Source: Nocardia carnea NBRC 14403
GTDB lineage: Bacteria > Actinomycetota > Actinomycetes > Mycobacteriales > Mycobacteriaceae
DNA: 64,000 bases
Reading direction: 5' to 3'
NCBI RefSeq assembly: GCF_000308515.1
Contig: NZ_BAFV01000039.1
Location: 186,001 to 250,000, forward strand
Below are positions 38,836-47,920 of the stretch, piece after piece. A program made the position numbers and the translations under genes. Each line of letters begins with the position of its first letter. Positions within the stretch are counted from its first letter, which is position 1. The notes beneath the pieces are model-generated. The model was not told the DNA's origin. It ran no database searches and was given only the letters and a program-made list of their open reading frames with translations.

Positions 38836-40293
38836 TCAGTCCGATACCGCCACCGGGTCGCGATGATCGGCAGGCGCCGGACGCGAGCGCAGCAGGATCA
38901 GCCCCAGTAGCGCGGCCGCGAGACTGAAACCGGCGCTCACCCACGCACCCACCGAAACCGCCTCGGTGAACGCCACTTTCGCGACATCGCTGTAACCGAG
39001 TTCGAAAGCGGCGCCGATGGATTCCCGGGCCGCCGCCGGGGCGTCGGCCGGCATCTGTGCGGTGAACACACCGGCCAGCACACTGCCCAGGATCGCGATA
39101 CTGAGGGCCATACCCACCTGTTGCAGTGTGTCGTTGAGGGCCGAGCCCACGCCCGCGTGCCGCAGCGGAATGGTGTTCATGATGGCGGTATAGGCGGCCG
39201 GACCGGCGAGGCCGCCACCGACACCCATGAACAGCATGCTGACCAGCACCCACAGATACCCGTCGCCGACCGCGAGAACGGTGAACGCCAGCGCCATCAC
39301 GGTCAGACCGGCGACGATGAGGGTTTTGTTCGGGAGGTTCTTGCCCAGGGTGGCGCCGATACCGTTGAACACCGCCCCGGCGAGCGCATAGGGCAGTAGT
39401 GCCAGGCCGGCCTTCATGGGCCCGTAGCCGAGGACGAACTGCAGGTACTGGGTGAGCATCAGCATCACCGCCCCCATCCCGAATACCATCAGCAGCACCG
39501 TGGCGCAGGTGCCGGTGAAATCCCGGTTGGCGAACAGGCCCAGCGGCAGCATCGGATGTTCCTGCCGCCGCTCCCACAGTACGAACGCGACCGCCGACCC
39601 GGCGGCAAGCGCCAGGCCCGCGACATTCCACTCGCGTTCGATGATCAGGTAGACCGTGGATCCGAGAGCGACCACCGACAGCACCACACCCACCAGGTCG
39701 ATGGGACGTTGCTCGCCGGTGGTTTCCGGCATGAGGACGAGGGCGGCCACGATGGCCAGGACCGCCACCGGAATATTCAGCAGGAACACCGATCCCCACC
39801 AGAAATGCTCCAGCAGCAGACCGCCCAGGACGGGCCCGGCAACGATGCCGAGGATCGACACACTGGACCATGCCGCCAGAGCCATCCGGCGTTCGGTCTC
39901 GTCGAAGGTGGTCATGAGGATGGACAGCGTCGAGGGCATGAGCAGCGCCCCGCCGAGGCCCATCACCGCGCGGGCGGCGACCAGCTGCCACGGTTCGGCC
40001 ACCACGACCGCCGCCAGTGAACCCATCGCCAGCACGACCAGGCCGAGGATCAGCATCCGCCGGCGCCCGAACCGGTCCGAGAGGCTCCCGGCGGTGAGCA
40101 GCAGGCCGGCGAAGACCAGGACGTAGGAGTCGAGGATCCACTGGATATCGGCGGGGGTCGCGTCCAGCTCACGGATCAGTGAGGGGATCGCGATATTGAG
40201 CACGGTGCTGTCGATCATGAGCACCAGCAGGGATAGGCAGAGTGCCGCGAGGATCAGCCATCGACGCGGGTCTCGTACAGTGTTCGATTCCAC
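38836..40293 (-). CDS. MFS drug exporter, DHA2 (14-helix) family
   Basis: The 485-residue transporter has about 14 hydrophobic segments, motif A GSLSDRFGRRRML (about 65), DHA2-type LMIDSTVLNIAIPSLIRELDAT at the first helix, and motif C GIVAGPVLGGLLLE. Start is GTG 40293; a TACAGT box ends exactly six bases upstream and no Shine-Dalgarno is present, so the mRNA is probably leaderless. The GTG sits in the spacer of a 15-bp palindrome, so the divergent TetR protein can block both promoter and start. Confidence 0.9.
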   Translation of the reverse strand: MESNTVRDPRRWLILAALCLSLLVLMIDSTVLNIAIPSLIRELDATPADIQWILDSYVLVFAGLLLTAGSLSDRFGRRRMLILGLVVLAMGSLAAVVVAEPWQLVAARAVMGLGGALLMPSTLSILMTTFDETERRMALAAWSSVSILGIVAGPVLGGLLLEHFWWGSVFLLNIPVAVLAIVAALVLMPETTGEQRPIDLVGVVLSVVALGSTVYLIIEREWNVAGLALAAGSAVAFVLWERRQEHPMLPLGLFANRDFTGTCATVLLMVFGMGAVMLMLTQYLQFVLGYGPMKAGLALLPYALAGAVFNGIGATLGKNLPNKTLIVAGLTVMALAFTVLAVGDGYLWVLVSMLFMGVGGGLAGPAAYTAIMNTIPLRHAGVGSALNDTLQQVGMALSIAILGSVLAGVFTAQMPADAPAAARESIGAAFELGYSDVAKVAFTEAVSVGAWVSAGFSLAAALLGLILLRSRPAPADHRDPVAVSD

Positions 40294-40308
40294 TCGAACA
40301 CTGTACGA
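40273..40308. promoter_or_regulatory. TetR operator overlapping the MFS start codon
   Basis: A perfect 15-bp inverted repeat, TCGTACAGTGTTCGA (40273-40287) and its complement (40294-40308), has a 6-base spacer containing the MFS GTG. The repeat includes the exporter's -10-like TACAGT on the minus strand. The divergent TetR gene starts 40 bases away. Confidence 0.85.
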
Positions 40309-40347
40309 CGAGATCGAACGTTGTGCGAGCCAGGCTAGAATCTCCCC

Positions 40348-41100
40348 GTGGCCAAGAAGTTCGACTCCGTATGGACCCGCCCATCCCGGCAACCCCGGAC
40401 CTCGGGCCTGACCAGGGACCAGATCGTGCGAGCCGCCGTCGCCCTGCTGGACGAGGAAGGCCTCGAGGCGTTGAGTATGCGCAAACTCGGCGCGCGCCTC
40501 GGCGCGGGCGCCACCAGCCTGTACTGGCACGTCGCGAACAAAGACGAACTGCTCGAGCTCGCACTCGACGAGTTCTGGGGTCTGGTCGACGACGGCGGCG
40601 GGCTGGACCGGCCGGGCGATCTGCGCGAATCACTCACCACCTACGCCTACAACCTGCGGGCGGTCCTGCTCGCCCACCCCTGGGCAGCCGCCCTCATCGG
40701 CCGGCTCCCGAGCTTCGGGCCCCGCGCGTTCCGGCTCGGGGACCAACTGCGCCGGATATTTCACGAGGCCGGCTTCCGCGAGTTGGACGTGTACCTCGCG
40801 GGCGGCACCGTGAACAGTTACGTTCTCGGTCAGGTTGTTCCGATGATCGCCATGCAGAAGGCCCACGCCGGCCCGGTCCGGGGGGCCGATGTGCTGGAAA
40901 CAATGGACGAGCTGGCGGCGGACTATCCGGAAATGCGCGCCGATTACCACACCGTGATGCCCGAGGATTCGACGGTCGGCCAGGCAGTCGGCTTCGATTT
41001 CGGGCTCATCTGCGTGCTGGACGGGCTGGAAAACCGGCTGCGTGCACAGCCGAACGTCGATACGGTGTCCGGCGGAGCCGATACCACCGGACCGGCGTGA
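40348..41100 (+). CDS. TetR-family regulator with TetR_C (tetracycline-repressor-like) domain
   Basis: The 250-residue protein begins with a basic tail, then the helix-turn-helix (LTRDQIVRAAVALLDEEGLEALSMRKLGARLGAGATSLYWHVANKDEL, about 22-68), followed by the larger C-terminal class typical of tetracycline-type repressors. Start is GTG 40348 with TAGAAT ending six bases upstream, i.e. a probable leaderless mRNA. It should repress the divergent MFS exporter through the palindrome between them. A downstream nucleotidyltransferase gene follows by 34 bases and may be co-transcribed. Confidence 0.9.
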   Translation: MAKKFDSVWTRPSRQPRTSGLTRDQIVRAAVALLDEEGLEALSMRKLGARLGAGATSLYWHVANKDELLELALDEFWGLVDDGGGLDRPGDLRESLTTYAYNLRAVLLAHPWAAALIGRLPSFGPRAFRLGDQLRRIFHEAGFRELDVYLAGGTVNSYVLGQVVPMIAMQKAHAGPVRGADVLETMDELAADYPEMRADYHTVMPEDSTVGQAVGFDFGLICVLDGLENRLRAQPNVDTVSGGADTTGPA

Positions 41101-41134
41101 GACCGTTCCGGGCCGTCACCGCAGGAAGGAACCC

Positions 41135-41908
41135 GTGCGCCCCGACGACGATTTCGTAGCCCACGTCGCCGACCGCCTGGCAGACCTTCCCGGGGTCGTC
41201 GCCGTCTCGCTCGGCGGCTCCCGGGCCCAGGGCACCCATGGACCGGACAGCGACTGGGATTTCGCGCTCTACTACCGCGACAATTTCGACCCGGCCAGTT
41301 TACGAGCCGTCGGCTGGCCAGGCGAGGTCTCCGATATCGGAGCCTGGGGCGGGGTCTTCAACGGCGGCGCCTGGCTGACGATCGACGGCCGCGCCGTCGA
41401 TGTGCACTACCGCGATCTCACGGTGATCGAACACGAACTCGCCGAGGCCGAACAGGGCCACTTCCGCTGGGAGCCGCTGGCGTTCCATCTGGCGGGCATT
41501 CCCAGCTATCTGGTGGTGGGCGAACTCGCCGTCTCCCGGGTGTTACGTGGTGAGCTGCCGAAACCCGCATTTCCGGACGCGATGAGGAAGGTGGCGCCGC
41601 CGATCTGGCGGCGACAGGCAGATCTCGGCCTGCGCTATGCCCGCGCCGCGTATGCGCCGCACGGCCGGGTCACCGAAACCGCCGGCGCGCTGGCGACCGC
41701 GGCGATGCAGACGGCACATGCGATCCTTGCGGCCCGCGGCGAATGGGTGACCAACGAGAAACGCCTACTGGAACGCGCCGGTCTGCGTGAAATGGACACG
41801 ATCATCCCTCGGTTGAGCCCGGCTCCGGCGGTGCTGGCGGAGCAGATCGATACCGCCCGCCAGATACTGGAAAACGCCGACGTTCAGGAACCGGGCCCTC
41901 GACCCTGA
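41135..41908 (+). CDS. Nucleotidyltransferase-fold protein
   Basis: The 257-residue protein has the pol-beta-type nucleotidyltransferase signature GGSRAQGTHGPDSDWDFALYY (about 28-48; GS...DxD metal ligands) and a third acidic strand at AVDVHYRD (about 88), then a helical C-terminal domain. Such proteins modify small molecules (aminoglycosides), tRNA or proteins; the target here is unknown. The GTG at 41135 has AGGAAGGA upstream. It lies just downstream of the drug-type TetR gene, so an accessory detoxification role is possible. Confidence 0.83.
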   Translation: MRPDDDFVAHVADRLADLPGVVAVSLGGSRAQGTHGPDSDWDFALYYRDNFDPASLRAVGWPGEVSDIGAWGGVFNGGAWLTIDGRAVDVHYRDLTVIEHELAEAEQGHFRWEPLAFHLAGIPSYLVVGELAVSRVLRGELPKPAFPDAMRKVAPPIWRRQADLGLRYARAAYAPHGRVTETAGALATAAMQTAHAILAARGEWVTNEKRLLERAGLREMDTIIPRLSPAPAVLAEQIDTARQILENADVQEPGPRP

Positions 41909-42128
41909 TTACCGCAGGCGCAGCGACTGCCGACCGTACGGAACACGGTGCGCCGCAGCTCGGGCAGTTCGCGACTCGCCCGCGACAGCGCCGCGACGGC
42001 CCCTGGTAACGGTGCGGTCTCTCCAAGATCGAACATCACAGCTTCGGTACCAATGGTCTCCCGGGTTGGGCACAGCGGCGTGTCGCCCCTAGGCTCGCGG
42101 AGGACCGAGACCCCGGAGAAGGATTGGG

Positions 42129-42620
42129 ATGAAGAAGATCGTCGTGACCGCCGCTGCGGTCGTCCTGCCCCTCGTTTTCGCGGGCCCGGCCGTTTCCGAA
42201 CCCACCCCGGTGGAACCCGGCCCACCCGCCGCAGTGCTCGCCGAACCCGCAGCCACCGGCCCGCTGGGCACCGCCTTCCCGATTCGTACGGGTGGCGATA
42301 TGACGGTGACGGTCCATCCTTCCGAGGCCGAGGTTGCGCCCCGCGCTGCGGATGGTTCGGTACTCGTCTTCGATGTCAGCGCCGAACAGACCGCCGGTAA
42401 ACCGTACTTTCTGCCGACCCTGGACCTGCGGCTGATCACCACGAACGGCGATATGGTCTATCCGCTCACCGGTGTCCCCGGGGAGTATCCCGGTGGTTTC
42501 GTGGAACCGGAGCAGCCGCGCAGCGGGCTGGTCGCGTTCGAGCTCACCGGCGAGCAGCAGCCGAAGGAAATCGTTTTCGCCACCAACGACGATTTCGTCC
42601 AGGGCGCCTGGACTCTCTGA
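42129..42620 (+). CDS. Secreted MPT63-like (DUF1942-type) protein, first of a tandem pair
   Basis: The 163-residue exported protein has a signal peptide (KKIVVTAAAVVLPLVFAGPAVSEP, cleavage near 23), a short proline/alanine linker, and a beta-sandwich-like domain: PLGTAFPIRTGGDMTVTV, LRLITTNGDMVYPLTG, SGLVAFELTGEQQPKEIVF and a C-terminal FVQGAWTL. Layout and closing strands resemble mycobacterial MPT63, a secreted immunoglobulin-like antigen of unknown function. AAGGA precedes the ATG. A paralogue lies 258 bases downstream. Confidence 0.72.
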   Translation: MKKIVVTAAAVVLPLVFAGPAVSEPTPVEPGPPAAVLAEPAATGPLGTAFPIRTGGDMTVTVHPSEAEVAPRAADGSVLVFDVSAEQTAGKPYFLPTLDLRLITTNGDMVYPLTGVPGEYPGGFVEPEQPRSGLVAFELTGEQQPKEIVFATNDDFVQGAWTL

Positions 42621-42878
42621 CGGTCTGTCACGACGCGGCATCGTCAAGATCGAGTACTACGCCTTCGGCAAGATCACGGTCACCGGGTTCGGTCACAGCC
42701 GGACAGGGCATACCCTCGCTGTAGGCCGACCTGCACGCGTTTGAGCGATTGTGCGTAAGCGTATGGCCTTGCGGTATCAGCGTTTCCAGGCGTCGCGGTG
42801 AGCCGGCCGGTTCGCCCGTAGGTCCGGAAACCAAGCGACCAGTGTCCGGTAGCGACCGAAACCGCCGAAGGATGCACC

Positions 42879-43370
42879 ATGAGAAAGCTCATCGCCGCAT
42901 TCGCAATCGCCCTTCCCGCCCTGTCCGGAGCCCCGGCCGTGGCCGCTCCCGACCCCGCCGAACCACCACCATCGCAGGTAGATGTCCGTGCCGAGCAGCC
43001 CACCGAAGCGGTGCCACTGGGCACACCCATCCAGGTCCAGAGCATGGGCCCGATGACGATCACCGTGCGAGCAACCGATCAGACCATGCCACCCCGGATG
43101 AACGACGCGAGCGTAGTCGTGTACGAGGTCGAGGTCGAAGCCCAGGGCGATATGGCGGCTATCGGCCCGTACGACATGAACCTGGCCACCACGGGCGGCG
43201 AGAACCTCGGCGCGCTCGCCGATATCCCGGGTGGATTGCAGTTCGGGCTGCTGGATCCCGGCGAAGTACGGCGCGGACTGGTGGCGTTCGAACTACCTCA
43301 CGGCCAGGAACCCGTCGCGGTAGTCTTCGCAACGAGTAACGGCTACATCCAGGGCACCTGGGCTTCGTAA
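42879..43370 (+). CDS. Secreted MPT63-like (DUF1942-type) protein, second of a tandem pair
   Basis: This 163-residue paralogue of the preceding gene has a signal peptide (RKLIAAFAIALPALSGAPAVAAP), the same PLGTPIQV...MTITVRATDQ opening of the mature domain, RRGLVAFELPHGQEPVAVVF and a matching end YIQGTWAS. Both are exactly 163 residues, which supports duplication. A GGATG sits before the ATG. The gap between the two genes shows no terminator I trust, so co-transcription is possible. Confidence 0.72.
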   Translation: MRKLIAAFAIALPALSGAPAVAAPDPAEPPPSQVDVRAEQPTEAVPLGTPIQVQSMGPMTITVRATDQTMPPRMNDASVVVYEVEVEAQGDMAAIGPYDMNLATTGGENLGALADIPGGLQFGLLDPGEVRRGLVAFELPHGQEPVAVVFATSNGYIQGTWAS

Positions 43371-43570
43371 GTCCGGGTCCTCACTCCCCGCTCGCCAGGA
43401 GGACGCGTCCGGTGCGCGGACGGTCAGGTGGAGTCCGGTCCTGCCGCGGATCCAGCGCACCGGATCCGTTGCACGGCATTCAGAAAAACCATGACCGAAC
43501 CGGCGCCGGCGATATCGGGCCCGCTTGCCGCAGACTGCGGTAGTCGGCATTCGAAGGGCCGACGGCCACT

Positions 43571-43640
43571 GCAGTTCACCCTCGGCCTCCAGGTAGATCT
43601 GACACAACCGGTCCGAGGTTTCGGTATCCGGCTCGCGGGA
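43571..43640 (-). pseudogene. Decayed copy of the cobN 3' end
   Basis: Just downstream of cobN, the minus strand encodes EPDTETSDRLCQIYLEAEGELQ, closely matching the cobN C-terminus EPEQETLDRLRQVYLEAEGELE. The two stretches (here and 43681-43750) align without gaps over 68 bases with 48 identities by my count, and most differences in the conserved half fall at third codon positions. Only the last few dozen codons are present and no stop follows the conserved end. Confidence 0.65.
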
Positions 43641-43677
43641 TGCTTTGGCGATCCCGCGAGCTTCCAGAACGGAGTTG

Positions 43678-46600
43678 CTACTCCAGTTCCCCCTCCGCTT
43701 CGAGATAGACCTGGCGCAGCCGGTCGAGAGTTTCCTGTTCCGGTTCGGCCCACATCTTCCGTTCGGCGGCCTCGAGCAGGCGTTCGGCGATACCGTGCAG
43801 CGCCCACGGATTGGACTGCTCCATGAACTTGCGGTTCGTCTCGTCGAAAACATAGCTTTCGGCGAGCTTCTCGTACATCCAGTCGGCAACCACATCGGTC
43901 GTGGCGTCGTAGCCGAACAGGTAGTCCACCGTGGCCGCCATCTCGAATGCGCCCTTGTAACCGTGGCGGCGCATGGCCTCGAGCCAGCGGGGGTTCACCA
44001 CACGGGCGCGGAACACCCGGGTCGTCTCCTCCGACAGGGTGCGGGTGCGTACCGAATCCGGGCGGGTGCTGTCACCGATATAGGCCTCCGGGTTCTTCCC
44101 CGTCAGCGCCCGCACCGTGGCGACCATTCCGCCGTGGTACTGGAAATAGTCGTCGGAATCGGCGATATCGTGTTCGCGGGTATCGGTGTTCTTCGCGGCC
44201 ACCGTGATCCGGCGGTACGTGGTGCGCATATCGTCGGCCGCGGGGGCGCCGTCGAGGTCGCGGCCGTAGGCGTAACCACCCCAGGTGGTGTAGACCTGTG
44301 CGAGATCGTCGTCGGTACGCCAGCTCTTGGAATCGATGAGCTGCAGCAGGCCCGCGCCGTAGGTGCCCGGTTTCGAACCGAAGATGCGGGTGGTGGCACG
44401 GCGTTCGTCACCGTGCTCGGCCAGATCCAACAGCGTGTGGGCGCGAATGTAGTTGGATTCCGCGGGTTCGTCGAGTGCGGCGACCAGGCGCACGGCATCA
44501 TCCAGCAGAGCCAGTACGTGCGGGAAGGCATCGCGGAAGAAACCGCTGATCCGGACGGTGACGTCGATCCGCGGCCGCCCCAGTTCCGCGAGGTCGACGA
44601 CCTCGAGCGAGGTGACACGGCGGCTCGCCTCGTCCCAGACCGGGCGCACTCCGAGCAGTGCCAGTACCTCGGCGATATCGTCGCCGGAAGTACGCATCGC
44701 GGAAGTGCCCCACACCGAAAGGCCCACCGAACGCGGGTATTCGCCGTGATCCGCCAGGTAGCGTTCCAGCAGCGAATCCGCCATGGCCCGGCCGGTTTCC
44801 CAGGCCAGTCGCGAGGGCACCGCCTTCGGGTCCACCGAATAGAAGTTGCGGCCGGTGGGCAGGACATTGATCAGGCCGCGTAGTGGCGACCCGCTGGGCC
44901 CGGCAGGAATGAATCCACCGTTGAGCGCGTGCAGGACACGGTCGATCTCGACCTCGGTTCCGCGCAGCCGCGGAACGACTTCCGTCGCGGCGAACCGCAG
45001 CACGGCCGCCACGGCGTCCCGATCACCACCGGCGTCACCGAAAAGGTTGCCGGAGAACCGTTCGACCAGTTCCTCCACGGCCCCGGGTGACCATTCCGCA
45101 GCCTGCAGCGCCACCAGCAGTTCGCGGGCCCGCGATTCCACGGCGTCGACCCGTTCCCGGGCTTCGTCGCCGGATTCGCTGAGTCCCAGCGCTTCCCGCA
45201 GACCCGGCACCGACATCTCGCCACCCCACAGCTGCCGGGCGCGCAACATGGCGAGTACCAGATCGACCTCGCTCGCCCCGGCCGGCGCGCGGCCCAGGAT
45301 ATGCAGGCCGTCCCGGATCTGCACATCCTTGATCTCGCACAACCAGCCGTCGACGTGCAGCAGCATATCGTCGAAGACCTCTTCGTCCGGGCGTTCGGCC
45401 AGCCCCAGATCGTGGTCCATTTTCGCGGCCCGCATCAAGGTCCAGATCTGCTGCCGGATCGCGGGCAGTTTCGCCGGGTCGAGCGCGGAGATATTGGCAT
45501 GCTCGTCGAGCAGTTGTTCGAGCCGCGAGATATCGCCGTAGCTCTCCGCCCGCGCCATCGGCGGAATCAGGTGATCCACCAGGGTGGCGTGCGCGCGCCG
45601 CTTGGCCTGCGTACCCTCCCCCGGATCGTTCACCAGGAACGGGTAGATCAGCGGCAGATCACCGAGCGCCGCGTCGGTGCCGCACGCGGCCGACATCCCC
45701 AGCGTTTTACCCGGCAGCCATTCCAGATTGCCGTGCTTACCGATATGCACCATCGCGTCGGCACCGAAACCGCCCGATTCGATGTCGGTGGACAGCCAGC
45801 GGTAGGCGGCGAGGTAGTGGTGACTGGGCGGGAGGTCGGGGTCGTGGTAGATGGCCACCGGGTTCTCGCCGAACCCGCGCGGCGGCTGCACCATCAGCAC
45901 GATATTGCCGAAACGCAGGGCGGCGATGACGATTTCGCCGCGCAGATCGGCGGAGGTGTCCACATAGAGTTCGCCCGGCGGCGGACCCCACGCCTCGACC
46001 ACGGCCTCGCGCAGTTCGGCGGGCAAGGTGTCGAACCACGCGGTGTACACCTGGGCGCCGATCCGGATGGGATTGCCCTCCAGCTGTTCGGCGGTGAGCC
46101 AGTCGGGATCCTGGCCACCGGCGGCGATGAGGGCGTGCATGAGCGCATCGCCGTCACCTTGCTCCAGGCCGGGCACCTCGCCGGCCGCGCCGAGGTCGTA
46201 GCCGGCCGCGCGGAGCTCATCGAGCAGGGCGATTGCGCTGGCCGGAGTGTCCAGGCCGACGGCGTTCCCGATCCGGGCGTGTTTGGTCGGGTAGGCGGAC
46301 AGCATGAGCGCCAGCCGTTTCCGTTCGGCCGGTATATACCGCAGCCGGGCGTGCCGGACCGCGATCCCCGCGACCCGGGCAGCGCGTTCGGGGTCGGGTA
46401 CGTAGGCGGACAGTCCGTCGGCGTCGAACTCTTTGAAGGAGAACGGCACGGTGATGATGCGCCCGTCGAATTCCGGTACCGCGACCTGAGTCGCGACATC
46501 GAGCGGGGACAGACCGTCGTCGTTGGCTTCCCACTGGGCGCGGCCGCCGGTCAGGCACAGCCCCTGCAGGATCGGCACATCCAGTTCGGCGAGCGCGCCG

Positions 46601-47310
46601 ATATCCCAGGCTTCGTCGTCGCCCCCCGCGGAGGCCGTGGCGGGTTTGGTCCCGCCTGCCGCCAGCACGGTGACCACCAGCGCGTCGGCCTGCCGGAGGG
46701 TGGTAAGCAGTTCCGGCTCGGCGGTTCGCAGCGAGGCGCAGTAGATCGGCAGCGGTACCGCGCCGGCGTCCTCGATCGCGGTGCACAGGGCGTCGATATA
46801 GCCGGTGTTCCCCGCCAGATGCTGGGCCCGGTAGTAGACGACGCCGACCGTGGGTTTCCCGGCCACCGGCTCGGGATATCGCGCGTCGCGTTCGAGGCGG
46901 CCCCAGCTGGGCAGCTGGACCGGCGGTTCGAATCCGTGCCCGGTGAGCAGGACCGTATCGGAGAGGAAGTTGTGCAACTGCCGTAGATTCTGCGGGCCGC
47001 CGGCTGCCAGATAGTTGTGGGCGTCGGAGGCCACACCTACCGGGACGGTGGAGCATTCCATGAGTTCGGCGTCGGGTGCCATCTCCCCGCCGACGGCCAC
47101 CACGGGAAGTCCGCTGTCGCGCACCGCGGCCAGTCCGTCCTCCCAGGCTCGTTTACCGCCGAGGATGCGCACGATCACCAGTTCCACGCCGTCGAGCAGG
47201 CCGGGCAGATCGTCCACCAGCAGGCGGGCCGGATTTCCCCACCGGTAATCGGCGCCGCTCGCACGTGCGCTGAGCAGATCGGTATCGGAGGTGGACAGCA
47301 GCAGAATCAC
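43678..47310 (-). CDS. cobN: Cobaltochelatase subunit CobN
   Basis: CobN is the large substrate-binding subunit of the aerobic ATP-dependent chelatase that inserts cobalt into hydrogenobyrinic acid a,c-diamide; it works with CobS and CobT-type ATPase subunits encoded elsewhere. The 1210-residue length is typical, and the CobN/BchH hallmark HIGKHGNLEWLPGK lies near residue 525. Start is GTG 47310 with AGGAAGG ten bases upstream. A cobalamin riboswitch precedes it, so expression should fall when adenosylcobalamin is plentiful. It is transcribed away from the other cob genes. Confidence 0.96.
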   Translation of the reverse strand: MILLLSTSDTDLLSARASGADYRWGNPARLLVDDLPGLLDGVELVIVRILGGKRAWEDGLAAVRDSGLPVVAVGGEMAPDAELMECSTVPVGVASDAHNYLAAGGPQNLRQLHNFLSDTVLLTGHGFEPPVQLPSWGRLERDARYPEPVAGKPTVGVVYYRAQHLAGNTGYIDALCTAIEDAGAVPLPIYCASLRTAEPELLTTLRQADALVVTVLAAGGTKPATASAGGDDEAWDIGALAELDVPILQGLCLTGGRAQWEANDDGLSPLDVATQVAVPEFDGRIITVPFSFKEFDADGLSAYVPDPERAARVAGIAVRHARLRYIPAERKRLALMLSAYPTKHARIGNAVGLDTPASAIALLDELRAAGYDLGAAGEVPGLEQGDGDALMHALIAAGGQDPDWLTAEQLEGNPIRIGAQVYTAWFDTLPAELREAVVEAWGPPPGELYVDTSADLRGEIVIAALRFGNIVLMVQPPRGFGENPVAIYHDPDLPPSHHYLAAYRWLSTDIESGGFGADAMVHIGKHGNLEWLPGKTLGMSAACGTDAALGDLPLIYPFLVNDPGEGTQAKRRAHATLVDHLIPPMARAESYGDISRLEQLLDEHANISALDPAKLPAIRQQIWTLMRAAKMDHDLGLAERPDEEVFDDMLLHVDGWLCEIKDVQIRDGLHILGRAPAGASEVDLVLAMLRARQLWGGEMSVPGLREALGLSESGDEARERVDAVESRARELLVALQAAEWSPGAVEELVERFSGNLFGDAGGDRDAVAAVLRFAATEVVPRLRGTEVEIDRVLHALNGGFIPAGPSGSPLRGLINVLPTGRNFYSVDPKAVPSRLAWETGRAMADSLLERYLADHGEYPRSVGLSVWGTSAMRTSGDDIAEVLALLGVRPVWDEASRRVTSLEVVDLAELGRPRIDVTVRISGFFRDAFPHVLALLDDAVRLVAALDEPAESNYIRAHTLLDLAEHGDERRATTRIFGSKPGTYGAGLLQLIDSKSWRTDDDLAQVYTTWGGYAYGRDLDGAPAADDMRTTYRRITVAAKNTDTREHDIADSDDYFQYHGGMVATVRALTGKNPEAYIGDSTRPDSVRTRTLSEETTRVFRARVVNPRWLEAMRRHGYKGAFEMAATVDYLFGYDATTDVVADWMYEKLAESYVFDETNRKFMEQSNPWALHGIAERLLEAAERKMWAEPEQETLDRLRQVYLEAEGELE

Positions 47311-47359
47311 AAGGGTGACCTTCCTGGGGTGACGCGCCCGTCGGGGTTCGGTGTGCTCG

Positions 47360-47465
47360 CCGGAGAGGGTCTGGCTGTGTCAGTGGCGCGACCGCACCGG
47401 AGTTCCACCGGTTTCCTCGTCACCCGTCGAGCGCTCGCATGGTATCGCGACGGCCGGCCGGGTCC
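47360..47465 (-). ncRNA. Cobalamin riboswitch upstream of cobN
   Basis: On the minus strand the leader of cobN contains the conserved cobalamin-aptamer blocks in order: GAGGAAACCGGTG (about 47420-47408), GAACTCCGG, GCGGTCGCGCCACTG (to about 47381) and AGCCAG. Spacing between the blocks fits the class. The 5' boundary is approximate. The downstream segment to the Shine-Dalgarno at 47321 is GC-rich and could form the expression platform hiding the ribosome site. Confidence 0.88.
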
Positions 47466-47603
47466 GTCGGCACACCGGACGGGCGAGCTCGCGGGTGAGC
47501 CGGGTACCGCCGGCGGGCGCCGGTATCCGCTAGCCCAGACAGCAGGGCGGCATCATTGCCCAATATTTGCTGACCAAGGCATGAATGAATTTAGAGGAAT
47601 TCG

Positions 47604-47632
47604 TTGCGGGAAAATTGGACGCTTGCTATGTT
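47604..47632 (+). promoter_or_regulatory. Promoter of the two small-peptide genes
   Basis: A -35-like TTGCGG (47604-47609) and a -10-like TATGTT (47627-47632) are separated by exactly 17 bases within a locally AT-rich stretch, about 100 bases before the first small gene. No other good promoter is visible in the interval. Confidence 0.55.
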
Positions 47633-47730
47633 GCCTGGGTCACCAACGGCCGCACCGGCCGTGACCGCCCCTCACGGCGTGCAGGCCACACCGGAGAGGG
47701 CGCTTCAACCCTCCGAAGGAGATATTCACC

Positions 47731-47844
47731 ATGGGTTCGTTGAGCGATATGCTCGTGGCAGTGCTTCCGGCTCTCGGATCTGCCGTAGCGGGCGACGGCC
47801 TCTTCGAGGTTTTCCTGGGTTCCCTCCAGGCCATCATCGCATGA
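47731..47844 (+). CDS. Tiny acidic hydrophobic peptide, PorA/PorH-like candidate (37 residues)
   Basis: The ATG at 47731 follows a near-ideal AAGGAGA seven bases upstream. The product starts MGSLSDMLVAVLPALG and ends LFEVFLGSLQAIIA: hydrophobic and amphipathic, with three acidic and no basic residues, and no signal peptide. It shares the start MGSLx(D/E)xL with the next gene. The pattern (pair of leaderless mini-proteins beside a mycolyltransferase) recalls corynebacterial PorA and PorH, which are O-mycoloylated outer-membrane channel peptides. That is an analogy; no sequence homology is claimed. A leaderless bacteriocin is a less likely alternative because the charge is negative. Confidence 0.7.
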   Translation: MGSLSDMLVAVLPALGSAVAGDGLFEVFLGSLQAIIA

Positions 47845-47920
47845 TTCGGGACTGAGCAAACCATTCATTCATCGGAATTCCGGCCGGAATTCCGATTTCC
47901 AGTGATACAAGGAGAAACAC

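Noticed and set aside
45301..46986. Plus-strand open frame of 561 codons opposite cobN
   Set aside because: Same antisense GC artefact; cobN carries all the conserved motifs.
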